64,000 bases of DNA from Annona cherimola (lineage: Eukaryota; Streptophyta; Magnoliopsida; Magnoliales; Annonaceae), in the NCBI GenBank assembly GCA_030490835.1, contig CM059977.1:20627335-20691334 (forward strand), written 5' to 3'. Numbering within the stretch: the stretch's first letter is position 1; each line of letters opens with the position of its first letter. Both the position numbers and the translations under genes were made by a program. Under the pieces are notes generated by a model. It saw only the letters and a program-made list of their open reading frames with translations, was not told the DNA's origin and searched no databases. Below, piece by piece: positions 1 through 12,739 of the stretch.

Positions 1-126
1 TAAGAATAAGATATGAGCAAATGGACGGTCTTGATACATTGCCCGATTCCTAGAAAGCAGGATAATATGATGACAACATCTACCTCTTTCATTAGAAGGG
101 CTTTTTAGCACGACATGTGTCTTAAA

Positions 127-696
127 TAAGGTGTAAATAGAGTTATCTTAACCTAAAATCAACCAACTCAACCTCATTTACAATAAGATTTAGTTAAACA
201 TTTTAGAAAAAAATAAATTATATAACAAATTTGAACCCACCTGATTTCAAAAGTAAATTAATTTAGGTTAGATGACTGTCAACTCAGTCTGGCCCGATAT
301 ATTAGTGTAAAATATAATATATTATTAAGAATAGTCATATATTAGCACATAATATATAAGAATTAACTAGACATTATTATTTTGAAATAAAATTATTTAG
401 CAATTATGTTATAAGTAATAAATTGAAAAGTATCCCTATAAAAGGATTAAATTTTATTCTTTCATATAAATTTATATTTAAAAATAGATTTAACTAAGTA
501 ATATTTTAAATATTATATATTTATTAACTCAATTTCTAATCCTAACCCAAACCAAACTGATTTCTATAGGATTAAAATAAAGTTGAGCTAATGTGTGGAA
601 AATAGAGTTGAAAGTAGGATTAATTTAGGATCTAACAAGGTGGGTTAAGGTTGTATTTACTTTAATCCGAGTCGATTCGAACTGATTTACAACCTA
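127..696 (+). mobile_element. hAT-like MITE, family I, copy A
   Basis: Non-autonomous element of about 570 bp. It starts TAAGGTGTAAATAG and ends ATTTACAACCTA, so the termini are inverted. The flanks GTCTTAAA (119-126) and GTCCTAAA (697-704) match at 7 of 8 bases, which fits the 8-bp target duplication of hAT transposons. The interior aligns with 57826-58393 in the same direction and with 16725-17296 in the opposite direction. No coding capacity. Class assignment rests on the duplication length and TAGGGGTG-like ends, not on a transposase. Confidence 0.72.
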
Positions 697-2340
697 GTCC
701 TAAACCATGTTAAGTTTCATTCATTTTTAAAAATAAATTAGTTTGGTTAATAATCCTTTATAAAAACAATATTACTTAAATCTTTTTTTAAACAATACCC
801 TCATGATAACTAAATCCATTTTGGGCAATGATTGTCATCGGCTGCAAAATGGGTTCCGTATTTACAATAAAATAAAAGTTTTGTAGCATTATAGTTAAAA
901 TTATTTATTTCATTTCAAATCAAATATATTTATGAGCTCCATGTAAAAATGATAAAAAATTAACATAAAATGTTTGATTTAAAGATCAATTTTAAAGTTA
1001 GATTTTTCACATTTAAGTGGTCTAAAAATATCATTTTTATATGTACAAATGATTATTTAAATTAATTTTAATATATCATAGAATAGATCTAAACATTTTT
1101 TATAACTTATATATGAATAACTAATATATAATTTGAGCAAATGTAATTAATTCAAGACTTTGATTGAAATAATTTTTTTATTGAGGTACTTTATATTTAT
1201 CTCAATTTATATTACAATTAAGCTTTTAGACATTCTTCTAATTTTTTAAGAGAGAGGCCACAGTCTTCAAAATATTACTTGTGAGAGAACAGGCTCCAAG
1301 CTATGAATTCAAAAAACAAAGCTCCCACACATAGCTCCCTTAGAACTCAGGTTGGCACATAATTGGCGTGAGATGCCACCAACCAAGCAACCACAGTTGG
1401 CGAAATGATTTTTATTAATATAATAAAACAAATGATGTTAAATTATATACTTAGTAAAATTTTAATTTCCCCATTGATAGTTGATAAGGGCCTTCCTTGC
1501 AACAGGCAACAACATAAGTGAAGTGATAGCCTGTTGCACCCTAGCATACCTTGCAAAGTATTAATGAAGATTGCCCATTAAGATTATTAAAAAGGGTAAA
1601 AATTCATTTTCGATTTCAAAGAAATACTGTTATTTATCTGAATAATGAATTCTTGTTTTGGATCGGATGTATCCAGACCGGTTGAAAGTGAGAGAAGGCA
1701 TATTCGAAAGAGAAAAATTAGAAAGGTCATAAAACGCATAAAATGCTGAAAGTTGACACAAACACAAGGCCAAACAATATATGAAAAATAAAGGATCTGC
1801 AAGATTTTAAAAATACCAACTGAGCTTTTCGTGTAATAGAGCACGAAATAGTGACATGTTGGTTTTACCGTCGGATTATTAAAATTATAGATAGTTTGGT
1901 GATCGGAAATACAATTTTAGAAAGAAAACAGGTAGGAATTGGGAATCATCGAAGAGGCTATGGTCCATCTTCAAATTAAAGTGGGACGTAGCAGTTAAAA
2001 TTTTTTACAAGGTCAATAAGAGTGAGGACTTTATATGAAATATATTTTGCTCAATAAGTTCATAATTACTGAAAATTATTAAATCAACAACCTCGATAGA
2101 ACTATATATTACAACAGAAAAACACTATTATCAACATGCATCATATGTTTCTCATAAAAATCTGTCTATCTGTATATATTATTTTTCACGGTTGAGGAAC
2201 ATATGGAGATAAGATCCAGTTAATTATTGTCAATGTTTCTTTAAGAAGGAGACAGAGAAAGCAGGCATGCCAATGCAATGAAATGATGAAATGAAAGGCC
2301 AAAGGGTCCAAATCAATGTCTAATACAGCTTGAGGCAGCC
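697..2340. other. AT-rich non-coding stretch
   Basis: No supported gene. Short open frames here are AT-rich and lack coding character. Part of 900-1200 loosely resembles the AT-rich repeat seen at 8800, 28690 and 48125. Nothing else recognised. Confidence 0.5.
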
Positions 2341-3450
2341 AAAGTCGATAAGCTGTCGCATTCGGCTTGCTCTTGGCCGGATTTTAAAAGACCGAGCCAG
2401 AGACGTGCACTAGTGTTTTATTAAATTTTTTTTAAAAAAATAATTAATATCTGCCAAGAGCATCGATGCGATCAGTTCTGGCTCTTTCCTTGCCCTGCTC
2501 ATGCCATTGATGTGCGGTCCAAGTCAGGGAGAGATGGGAAGGAATCCCCCACGTCTTTTGCTGAAACGCCTGCTGCATGCCTAAAAGACAAACTTGCCGT
2601 ATTTCATGTATCAGCTGGCCGAGACGAGTAGACGACCACGAAGCGTGCACAAAGCAAGAACACACGGCTACATCTGTTTGTCTCATCCCAACCGTACATT
2701 AGATGGACGACCTGGAAAGTTGGAAACGTCAGTTTGGTCAGGATAGTTGTGTTCTTACGATCGGTTTCCATAAGGTGCATTTGATGGACGGTTTCGATTG
2801 GACAGGCGCACATCATATGAATGCATGGAATACGGTCTAAATCCAGCATCGAAAAACCCTCCAGATCAAGAAGAGATAACAGCTTTGCAAGCCCCAGGAT
2901 TCAGGAATTTCGAGTTTCAACGCGTCGAGAAATAGAAGGGAGTGCGCGTTAAAAAAGGAGGTGTGAAATTTCATATCCCATAAATAACTTGGAATTGCGA
3001 GAGCATCAGAATCGCGTCGAGCGCAGGCTCGTAGCAGCTAGCGAGACCGGATCCACTGCCTTTACTACCCTGCCCCTTCCCTTCTCGCAGACGCCACGCC
3101 CGCGTCTCCTTCCTCTTCATCCTGCCCCATCCAAACCGAATCTCCGCCGTTGATTGGAATTAAATGAGAAATATCCTAGCTTTGGACGATTAGGATTTTT
3201 TGATTAGTTAATATATAGGTAGGCTTTCGATAAAAATGAAAATTCCTTGAGGGCAAATTTGTAATCTCAACCCGAAGAGGGAGGGTATTTTGGACAATTT
3301 CTTGTTTCTGGTGGTTAAATGACTTAGCTTGCAACCAAGCAATTAGGTTCTGGAGGGGAGCGGTTCGTCTCCCTTTCTCCCTCCGCGGTGGACTCCCCTG
3401 TGAGTCTCTGCACCGAGAGAAAAAAATAGTGGTGACTCATGTCCCCCCCA
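2341..3450. other. Higher-GC low-copy stretch without a recognisable gene
   Basis: This stretch is visibly richer in G+C than its surroundings (for example around 2340-2660 and 3010-3130) and carries no poly-A runs or repeat ends. I found no frame with a recognisable protein motif on either strand. It could be the remnant or regulatory part of a lost gene; that is inference only. Confidence 0.35.
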
Positions 3451-3582
3451 TTATTTCCATCGGTACACCCTCATCTTAACCGTTAAAATTTAGTATCCCA
3501 GTTTAAAATATGACTATTATAAATAAAAAATAAAAATAATGCAATCCGATAGTTACGCTTGCAGATATGCCATAAATTTTGA

Positions 3583-3846
3583 GTGCGAAGATTGGAAGGG
3601 ATATCCATCTACTGGCTTTTGTTTTTTCTCCTTATAACTTGTATCCACGACAGTTTGACGGCTGGGATGGCGTTACAATTCATAAACGAGCCTCTTGCTT
3701 TGCTTGAAGGGGCAAAGGCATTTTTTAAATGGTGGAAAAAGTATAAATGCATAACCGCTTTCTCTGTTATGGAAGGCAGCGAAAAGGCTGACTGCATGAA
3801 TGGGAGCTGTTGCAAGTTTGAAACGTCGATACCAAGAAAAAAATGA
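3583..3846 (+). other. Short open frame with hydrophobic N-terminus (doubtful)
   Basis: An 87-codon open frame begins at GTG, not ATG. Its product would start with a hydrophobic stretch (WLLFFLLITC) like a secretion signal and end with a cysteine cluster (CMNGSCC). An upstream exon could supply an ATG, as there is an AG at 3562-3563. No family was recognised and no promoter or poly-A context is clear. It may well be chance. Confidence 0.15.
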
Positions 3847-3849
3847 CCA

Positions 3850-5650
3850 GAAAATTAAGGGGTTGAAAAACAAATATTCAAAGGAACAGAATTCAGGGGC
3901 CACAAGTCAAAGAACTTAAAATAGGGGGTGCAAATTGCAATTGCTTGATACACCTGGATAAACCCAGTGCATGAATCATGATGTCGATTTTCCCATGCTC
4001 GCCAAGAAAAAATTGCTTGAAACCCACCGTTTTTGGGTCATAAATCAAATCTATTTCAGTTGGATTAATTAGGTTGAGCGAGTCCAGCCTTATATATATC
4101 TTGCCTAATCAGAGGCTTGCAATTCTGTCCAATCAAAGCCTTCAAGAAAACTTACCTCAACTTAATTATTTACCCTGAAATTATGATTAGAACTCTGAAA
4201 TAGCTGTGAATGAGCTCCATAAGTTTTACCTAATCGATTTACATTGAATAGAGCTTGAAATTCGTACAACTATTGAATGATGCATGAAATTCGTGACCCA
4301 CTTTTCTTTCTTATTTTTCTCCCCTGCTTCTCATTTTCTTATCTGCTGCATTCAACTCCATTTGTCAGACCATTTCAGAAAGTTCAGGCAAGCTAACTCA
4401 ACCTCAAAAGCTAGAATAATTTCATTAATTGGATTCTTAAGATGAATAAGTTATGGGGGAAGAAACTGAAATTTGGCCTTTTTACCCCTTATCTAGTTAG
4501 TAAAGTTAAATCACCCAATGCGATGTTGAGAGCTCTCACCATTGCAAAATGCCATCCGTTTATTTGATAGAAATCAGGAATCAAATCAACCAATTAAGTA
4601 CTCGTGTTGATGATCACACAAGAAAACGTTGGCACCCTTTGGTTGATCATCACCGAACATTTCTCTTGTAGTTCTTCAATTAGATTAACACTGAAAAAAA
4701 ATGTTGAATGCTTACTAAACTAATTTTACGAAGGTCTTTATGAAAATAGATCCTTTAGCTCGACAAAAGACAACCCTTGTGGGCTAAGGTCTTACAAATA
4801 CGGAAAAAATCATAATAACTTTCAACGCTGTTGATTTTGCACATACCCAGGAAAAAAGGAAAAGGGGAAACATTTCAATGCGTTAGCTTGCATTTACAGA
4901 TTAATTCGAAAACGGGATGATTAACAGCGATTTCTTTCATTTTAAAAAAAAAAAACCTATTTCACGTGAAAGATATGGAGCCAACAAATGCAAATCCACA
5001 ATTCAACAAATCCACATCGAATACCATACAAAAAGCCGAGTTTTATGAAATTCACGATTCTACAAATTTTTTTTTTTTTCTCATACAAATTCAATGGGAA
5101 CACATGAATTCACAAGCTGGCGTTGAAAGTTGAAACGGAGGTGAGTACTGTACGTGAGGGTGATAGGTGGTAATTTATAAATTTCAAAAAGTGAAATACT
5201 AAAATACGAGGAAATTTATTATTTTTGTCATATCAGTTGTTCTTTTTTAAATTGGCACATCTATTTTAGATGTTGTCTCTGCACAACTTCAAAGCTTAAA
5301 CTTGTCTACTTAATAGCCTGCATATACTTATGTTAGCCATTTTGCCATCTAAGCAGTGACTTATTTCAGTTATTATTATAATAAAATAATAAAAAGAAAA
5401 TTAGAAAAAAGGAACAGAACGAGATTTGGTTTTTCAATGTGGTACATGGAATATAGATTAGAAGCGGCTAGGCCAGCCACGGTCTACACGCGCCAAATAC
5501 AAACAAATTCCCAGCGGCAGACTCTCTCTTTTCCAAATACCACTGCTCTCTATCCCTGTACCTCACGTTCACATCTTCCTTTTTTTCCCAGCCATGAATA
5601 TTTAAATCCAGAACAGCACTGCCATTAAGTTGCTAATTCCAAACGCAAAT
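3850..5650. other. Non-coding stretch upstream of the RING ligase gene
   Basis: No gene is supported. The part nearest 5650 may hold distal promoter sequence of the downstream gene. Poly-A and poly-T runs occur near 4944 and 5068. No repeat family recognised. Confidence 0.45.
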
Positions 5651-5819
5651 TCTCGTCTTTCTCTGCCTTTAATAAACAGCCTAGGCAAAGCTCCCTTCCC
5701 TCTGGCTGTCTTGGACTGATTCTTGGCAATCGTATCTTTCGCTTCCTCTCCCGTCCTTTTTATTTTTCTTCTTGCTTCTGGAAATTCGATATGCGGGAAA
5801 AGGAAAGCACGCCTTGAAA

Positions 5820-5826
5820 TATATAG
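5820..5826 (+). promoter_or_regulatory. Possible TATA box of the RING ligase gene
   Basis: TATATAG lies about 275 bp upstream of the chosen ATG and just upstream of a long pyrimidine-rich leader. Its position suits a core promoter with a leader of roughly 250 nt. No transcript evidence, so it is a candidate only. Confidence 0.35.
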
Positions 5827-5889
5827 AAGAGCCCGGGAGAAAAACCAAGGGAGTGGGAGAAAGAGATTGGGTGGTGTTTTTCTTTTGGG

Positions 5890-5891
<2 letters not shown>

Positions 5892-5929
<38 letters not shown>
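5892..5929 (+). repeat. (TC)n microsatellite in the 5' leader
   Basis: An uninterrupted run of about 19 TC units lies 170 bp upstream of the ATG of the RING ligase gene and downstream of the candidate TATA box. CT/GA repeats are common in plant core promoters and leaders, where GAGA-binding proteins can bind. Open frames that run through it as Ser-Leu or Arg-Glu repeats are artefacts. Confidence 0.9.
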
Positions 5930-5932
<3 letters not shown>

Positions 5933-6098
5933 TCTGTCTATATTTCTTCCTTGCGGATTCCGCCTCTTGAGAGAAAAAAGGGCGCTCTCCTTTGGTTCTT
6001 CTGTCGCCAACTTCTCTCCCCGATCTCCAGCTTTTAGCTTTTCTGCCAAACTGAGCCACCGTCTCTTCTTCTTTCCTTACTTCCTTGCCTTGTCTATA

Positions 6099-7371
6099 AT
6101 GGCCGTTCAAGCTCAGTACCCATCCAACGTTCTGCTCTTGAACAGGTTCTTGTTTCGTCTCTATCGCTGTCGTATTTGTCTGGAAAATGGGTTCCGGTGC
6201 TCTGTTTTAGAGGATTTCTGATGTGGGTTTTTTTGCAGAGGCGGGCAGGAGAGGAGAAACATGGTGGGAGGTGATTTCTCGATGCAACCACAATCGGGTG
6301 GATTGCTGGAGCAATCCCAGATGCTATTCGGCACTGGAGGTGAGTTGGGGCTCTTTTCATTTCGGCTCTTTTCCTTGCCTTTCTCCTTCTCTTAGTTCTC
6401 ATGAAGGGCCGCTTGTTTTTCCACCGCAGCGGGGGTAAATCCACGGAAGAGAGGAAGGGAACCCATCGCAGGCGCCGGAGCGACGCCTATAAATCTTTTT
6501 GCATTGCAGCATCCACCGCCACCTACGACGCTCATCAATCTCGCCCAGCTCCACAACCAAGCCCAACAGCAACAGCAGCCACCCGTGGTTTCCACCGGCC
6601 TCCGTCTTTCTTTCGAAGAGCAACCGCCGCCGCAGCAGCAGCAACAAATGGGTCTTCTTCTTCCGCCCTCTATCCTATCAGAAGATCTCCAATCCCAAAT
6701 CAAAAGCCAGAGAGACGAAATCGATCAATTCCTCCGAGCTCAGGTACCCAACCAAACACCTGAAAAAAAAAAAACATCATATGTTTTCGTTTCTTCCACT
6801 TTCATCTCGTCTGCGATTCAAGAATCTGAAAAACCGACACCTTCCTCAGGGAGAAGAGCTCCGGCGCACGTTAGCAGAGAGGAGGCACCGCCACTACCGT
6901 GCGCTGCTGGGTGCAGCGGAGCAATCCGCCTCCCGCCTTCTCCGGGAGAAGGAAGCGGAGCTAGAGAGAGCCGCTCGCCGCAACGCCGAGCTGGAGGAGC
7001 GGGCGGCGAACCTCAAGGCGGAGGCGCACGTGTGGCAGTCGAGGGCGAGGGCGCAGGAGGCCGCGGCGGCGTCGCTGCAGTCGCAGCTGCAGCAGGCGAT
7101 GCAAGGTGGGTGCGGCGCGGCTCACGACAGGAGAGTGGAGGAGGGCGGGTGCGCCGTGGGCGAGGCAGACGATGCCGAGTCGGCCCACATCGATCCGAGC
7201 CGAGCCGAAATGCAGCCGCCGGCGTGCCGCGCTTGCGGTAGGAGGCCGGTGTCGGTGGTGATGCTGCCGTGCCGGCATCTCTGCGTTTGCGCGGAGTGCG
7301 TGTCGGGGACCGCCGCTTGCCCCATCTGCAGCACAGTCAGGACTGCCACCGTGGAAGTGTATCTGTCATAG
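6099..7371 (+). CDS. BOI/BRG-type RING-finger E3 ubiquitin ligase
   Basis: Four exons join to a 327-residue frame: 6099-6145, 6239-6339, 6430-6743 and 6850-7371, all with GT-AG introns. The start gives the family's usual N-terminus, MAVQAQYPSNVLLLN. Then come a basic motif (NPRKRGRE, near residue 53), a Gln/Pro-rich stretch, a VSTGLRLSF motif, and a coiled coil (about 140-235) with REKEAELERAARRNAELEER and AHVWQSRARAQEA, the WRD region of the family. A C-terminal C3HC4 RING begins at Cys280 (CRACG) and runs through LPCRHLCVC and CPIC to the usual end, VEVYLS. The family (BOI, BRG1-3, S-RNase binding protein 1) uses its RING to recruit E2 enzymes and restrains cell death, defence and gibberellin responses. 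All RING ligands are present, so it looks functional. The last exon is very GC-rich. Which family member it is cannot be settled here. Confidence 0.93.
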
Positions 7372-7399
7372 AATCCGCAACCCGGTAAAAACATGAGAA

Positions 7400-7432
7400 G
7401 AAAATAATAACTTAAATTAAATAAAAGTTAAA
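7400..7432 (+). terminator. Likely poly-A signal region of the RING ligase gene
   Basis: AATAAT and AATAAA-like motifs occur 30-55 bp after the stop codon in an A-rich stretch, a usual place for plant near-upstream elements. No transcript data. Confidence 0.4.
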
Positions 7433-7439
7433 AAAATAC

Positions 7440-8440
7440 TTCTCTCAGAATTTTTTATCCTTGGGTTTTTGTGGGGGTCAGTTGTAAAAATGGTCGTTGC
7501 TGGGTTGGGTTGGAATTTACCATTGGTGCCCTTTTTATTTTTATTTTTTTTTGGAGGTTTTTCGACATTCAAATTTTATATAAAATTCTTTAAATTGGTT
7601 AAGCTTCTCTCTCTCCTTACTCTTTTTATGAGGGCCGTTGATCTCTTCGCCTACGATGTGGACGGAGAATGCTTGGGATGTGGGTTGGTGATACAAATTA
7701 CAACGCCGTGGCATTTGAAATGACGAATGCGATTTGTCTGATGCGTGCAATCAATCATCGGCGCAGATTGGATTTCGGCCAGTTGAAGATCGCGACCTTC
7801 CAATTCCTGTGATTGGAATTTAGTGTGGTGGGCCCGTCGATTTAAATTGGACAGTTCAAATCCATGGGACGTGGAAATTTATCATGTTGAGTGGTGACGT
7901 GGACTACAATGCTGCGAAGAGTGTATTCCCAACTTCCAAGAGAAGCTGACGTGTATTGGACACCACGTGTAGTTCATGGGTTTGTATTAGTTCTGAGCCC
8001 ATCGTACATGGGTCATTTCTGTTCATGAGTTTCAAACGTCCAATTAGAAGGATGCATGACGTTGTGCAGTTATCGAAGATGGAGAAGATTTGGATGGTTG
8101 AGATCATTTGCAATGGACATGATCATATGGCCGTTTCATCTTCAGCTTATAGTGGGCCTGTTAACTAAGTGGTAAAACAAGCAGAATTTTCATATCGGCA
8201 TGGAAGCAAGTTAATCTAGGAGCTCAGTGAAGGGGAAAGTAGGACGAATGGAAGGAGGAGGAATGTTAGCAAATAGCACCTGAGGATTTAGATCACCAAG
8301 ACCATTGACTGAAAGGGCAATTTCGCTGTGCGCAGAAGACTCGTAATTTGAGAATGAATTGAGCTTCATTTGGAGTTTTGGGGTCCGTAAGGATATGGTG
8401 GGAAGATGAAAGAGCTTTTGATTTCTGATTAGCAAGTGGC
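7440..8440. other. Low-copy non-coding stretch downstream of the RING ligase gene
   Basis: Base composition is more balanced than in the flanking repeats. No frame on either strand has recognisable protein similarity, and no repeat ends were seen. It may include 3' flanking and regulatory sequence. Confidence 0.4.
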
Positions 8441-8799
8441 ATGAGTTGATGTATGCTCAGTCATCTATATGATTTCGTCGCAATTAGAAACAAGAGAGAA
8501 GGAAGTTCATTCGCGAATGCTTCCAGTTGAAAATCTTTCAATCTTGGAAAGAAGTATACTTCAGTTTTATAATGAGAGTAGAGAGAGAAAGGGGGAGAAA
8601 ATATTTTTAAAAAAGTGCAGGAGTGATACAACATGACAGGGATAAAAAATGAAATAGTAAGGCAGATAAATAATAAAGATATGAAATCATTTTTTTGGTA
8701 AACGTGTATTGGTAAAAATGGAAAATTAGGATACTTAAGAATGTCCACAGAGAGAGTGTTATTGACTGTGAGAAATAAATTAAACGACAATACTTTTAT

Positions 8800-9180
8800 G
8801 AAACCGGGTTTTATAGAAGTGATTTTGTGAAATCCTTTTCATTTTTTAAATGTTAATATTTGATGAAAAATTTAATCTCTTAATTGTATTTAACACCATT
8901 TGTTTAGCTAGAAGACCAAGTTTCATCCAAATCTAATATGTGGATAGGTCACATTTTCTCAAAAATAGGTACATTTATGTGTCAATTATGAAAAATTCCT
9001 AGATCCATTCGCATATATATTAGAATATAACAATACTTTATAAGATCATTTATCTACATATTATTGATATTTTAGATGGTTTAAATGTTGAAAAAACTAT
9101 TTTAAAATTAATATTTTAATATTGAATCATTTTATTACATTAATTTTACACATTTATAGATGACACATATATACAGTGAA
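8800..9180 (-). repeat. AT-rich dispersed repeat, family X, copy 1
   Basis: Read on the minus strand, this stretch aligns loosely with 28690-29100 and 48125-48560. Shared landmarks are a segment like TTTAAACCATCTAAAATA, a run ending near ATAGATTTAAAGATTTTTCATA, and a block with TAGTTCGGATAAAATTTGAT-type sequence. No terminal repeats or coding capacity could be defined. Confidence 0.45.
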
Positions 9181-11241
9181 ATTAAAAAAAATAAAAGGAT
9201 TTTCAAGATACTATAAATGATGCTAAATATAATGGATGAAGTAGATTTTCTATCAACCAATATTTTAAAAAATGAAGGGAGTCTGATAGAAGAATAGTTT
9301 CATAGAAGCGTCCTCGTAAATTAAATATATGAAAAGAAAAAAGAAGTGCGAAGAAAGAAATAATAAAAGAACCGTTTTTAATTTTTTTTACTTCGAAATT
9401 CTGATTATGGATATAAATGATAGTAATATCCAAACATTTGTGTATAATTTGTTAGGGTTGTATATCTTTAAAAACTATAGTTTTCTCAAATCATAATAAA
9501 TAATTTTAATTATCATCCTAGTTTAGAACGATTTTTTTTTATACCTTTATTCAGTCATTTAACGAAAGCGTCCTTAACTCCTTATCTATATACGGGCTCC
9601 TGTGTACCCAGTTGCAACTTGTACATCTTTGTTTTTAAATTTTTAATTTAGATTTAATTCATGCGTCATATTATTCTTCATAAATTTTGTAGAATATGAA
9701 AAATTATTTTAATTGGATGTATAATTTACAACAAAGGAATATGCATAGAATTTTTTAAAAATCATAATTTGCAACGTTGTGGATTATAAAAAGTTTCAAT
9801 TAAGTTATTTCTTTAAGCCGAATTTGACTCTTGAGCTTTTCTAACTCGTGCACCCAGGTACTGTAGCATTGTTGATTGTTGTGACTCATGAAAATGGCGG
9901 GTTGAGTATTTCGTATTGATTGCTTTAATCGATAATATTATATTTCAAGTCATAAGTTTTGCCTTCTATCTCGTAACAGTTCTTAAATATGTTCTAGATG
10001 TTTGCTTGTATAAGATGAGAAGGACAGACAAGTTACCTATTTTTTAAATATTTTTTTTGCAAGTGCGACAAATGTAATTGCAACAACTACATTACAAGTT
10101 TAAGATGTTATCAAAAAAGACTTCAGGTTTGCGTGATGAGATTGAAATTAAGAACACAACAAAGCAAAAGCTTGTATTATTATTGATGAAAAAAACGAAA
10201 AACATGGGATAAGTTTCTATCCTAAGCTAGTTTTGTTGGCTGTACATGGTATCTTGTATGTATGTGGAATTGTGGATCTTGTATCTAGTCATCATCAACT
10301 TTAGTGATATTATAGTTAGTATAGTTATTTTTGATACTCGAATTGAAACACTTCAACAAATTTTATTAAAAGTAATTAGTTTTAGCTGCATATGCTATTT
10401 CTTAGACTATGTATACATCTATTTAGCAACATATATAAGATTGGATTACATATGTATGACTACTTAAGGGTAATGACACTTACACAAATGCAACAAATTA
10501 TTTTTAAATGTAGTCAAATTTAATATATTTTTTATAGATGTCAAATTTAATATTTAATTCAGTCATTTAAATAGATTGACAGTAATTTAGATTTGATTTA
10601 CATAATAATAATAATAATATTTTTAGCTATAAAAGTAAGTTAGTTGACTGCACTTATTACTATATATAACTAAATCCAAATTTGGTCGCAGAAAGTTAAC
10701 TGTATATGAAATACCTTTGGTTGAACTATTCTATTTGAAGATTGTTTAGATTTGCTTTGGTATTTTCCAGTTTTTACTCATAACTATTGGTATTCGCACA
10801 TAGCCCATCTATGAATTTTATTTGCAAAAAAAAACTTTAGTATTAACTTTTACTTTTTCCACGGCCCATCTAGACATGATCATAGCCAATAACGGTATTC
10901 ATAGATTGTCCACTACTTGATTCTGATAGTGAGTGGGTCGGCTTTGACCATCAAACTTTGACCTCCCTAGAAAGACTAATAGCTTTTGTCCCATGTATAA
11001 GGGTGTTTTTACAAGTGAAGTTTATAAATAGAGGCAATTTTTTGAAATCCTTAATAATTATGAGTTGTAAAAATTATAAGATCATAAAAAGTGAGGATCT
11101 AATCGAATGACTTTTATTTGAATTGTAATATTATGTGCTTCTCAAAAAGATTTTAACAGCAACACCAAAAAATAACTATGCGACCACCAGTGACATCCAA
11201 GCAGTGGTGTCTGGTATTCGAATCCTCTTGATGTGGGGGTG
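9181..11241. other. AT-rich non-coding stretch
   Basis: No gene supported on either strand. Short frames, such as 10246-10467, are made of AT-rich codons without motifs. No repeat family recognised. Confidence 0.45.
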
Positions 11242-11250
11242 TTATATGTA

Positions 11251-11608
11251 AGACTTTGGTTCAATGCACCCGGGTGTACTGTACCCATTTTTTTTTTTTT
11301 TTGAAACTTTTTTTTATGAAAATGTTAATATAAGCGTACTTAATATGTGTATAAATTTTTATCATTTTTGGAGATTTTTAGATATTTTTTTTCTGATTTT
11401 TTAAAATGAGCGTCATTTTTAGTAATTTTAAAAAATCCGAAAAAAATTACTAAAAATGCCGCTCATTTTAAAAAATCCGAAAAAATATCTAAAAATCTCC
11501 AAAAATGATAAAAATTTATACACATATTAAATACGCTTATATTAACAGTCTTGTAAAAAAAATTTCAAAAAAAAAATAAAAAAAATGGGTGCATTAAACC
11601 AGCCTCCG
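11251..11608. mobile_element. Fold-back MITE, family II, copy 1 (near-perfect palindrome)
   Basis: The two halves are inverted copies of each other around a centre near 11430. For example AAAATGAGCGTCATTTTTAG at 11403 faces its complement at 11450-11470. Ends contain TGGTTCAATGCACCC and GGGTGCATTAAACCA. A perfect 9-bp duplication TTATATGTA flanks it (11242-11250 and 11609-11617). Nine-base duplications with long inverted repeats are typical of Mutator-like elements. No coding capacity. Confidence 0.85.
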
Positions 11609-11617
11609 TTATATGTA

Positions 11618-12730
11618 TGTATATATATTTCCCTCCACAGTGTAAGAGTTTAAGCTATAAGGTCCTTTCATGGTGTGAAGGTTAGGCTGTTACTCTAAAG
11701 TTAAGGAGTGGAGCATGGTGTCTCCATATTGAAAAATTGCAAGAATATCTGAGTAATTGATTTTAATATTAGTCGAGATGAATATAAAATATACCAATTG
11801 AAGAAAAAAAGATAACTATGCGAATTTGGAGCACCAGACTTGATCTAATTCAAGTTTCATATGACCCACAGCTGTAGAAAATTTTAGGTTGTTCACTGAT
11901 GGGGCACTGGAACGCTTCTATCGCTGATACTATGTTAGGAAATTCTATGCACGTTCGAGGCCACTTCAACAGTTGAAACTCGAAGAGGAGATTTTTAATA
12001 AAATCTGTCTATTTCATTTGGCCGGTCGATAATAATCCATGTCATTGCACGCGACAGAAAGAAGAGTCACCAGAATCAATAATCGCCTTGTGTAGGCAAA
12101 TCCACATCATTTTCATCATCTCTCTCTCACCGTGGCTTCATTTTGGAATAGCCTAGAAAAATCAAGTGGGTCAAGTCAAACTAATTAGGCGGGTAAAGTT
12201 GTGGACTGAATGGCAAATGGGTGTCCTTTGCAGACAACTTAAACAATTTGTGCATTGAATCATGCAGGTGTAAACATTTGATAGGTTGTCGTGCGATGGT
12301 GACAGTGCAAATATTGGAGGTGGACCGGACATTGGCCTTTGATATTAGACTGGGTAATTGGAATTTCCAATTCTAAATAATTTCATGAAATTTCTCATGA
12401 ACAAGAGTCAGGTGGCCCTCTTTTGATTTAAAACTGTGAGGGGTCTAGAATTTTTATCTTAAATTCTTATATATATACATATAATATGTATCTCGACACA
12501 AATTAAGTAGGTGGTTGATATTAATTTTCCAGCGTGTCCATTTTTCTTCCATATATCTGCCTGCTTGACTTTTCTGGAAAAGGATGCTCATGTTGGAATG
12601 TTTATTGTCATGCCAAAACTTCAATGGGTGGTGGGTGGTGCCAACAATCCACTGGCTTGCTTTGGTCCAAAAAGAGTATTGGTTGGCTAAGTCCTAACCT
12701 GAATCGCCTACGTGCATATGAACAAGGCAA
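11618..12730. other. Non-coding stretch
   Basis: No supported gene or repeat. It includes short low-copy pieces without recognisable frames. Confidence 0.4.
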
Positions 12731-12739
12731 ATGTTAAGT

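Noticed and set aside
5681..6221. Overlapping frames of 104-149 codons on both strands around the CT repeat
   Set aside because: They arise from the microsatellite read as Ser-Leu or Arg-Glu repeats and overlap the leader and first exon of the RING ligase gene.
6504..7241. 245-codon plus-strand frame over the RING ligase exons
   Set aside because: Its first part is the true exon 3 frame, but it then runs through intron 3 and reads exon 4 out of frame as Gly/Arg-rich noise.
8153..8215. tRNA-like stretch with TAACTAAGTGGTAAAAC
   Set aside because: It resembles a D-loop region, but there is no matching acceptor stem, anticodon arm or T-loop downstream.
11400..11480. Hairpin as a microRNA precursor
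   Set aside because: The hairpin is part of a 358-bp repeated element with target duplications, so a transposon explains it better than a single microRNA gene.
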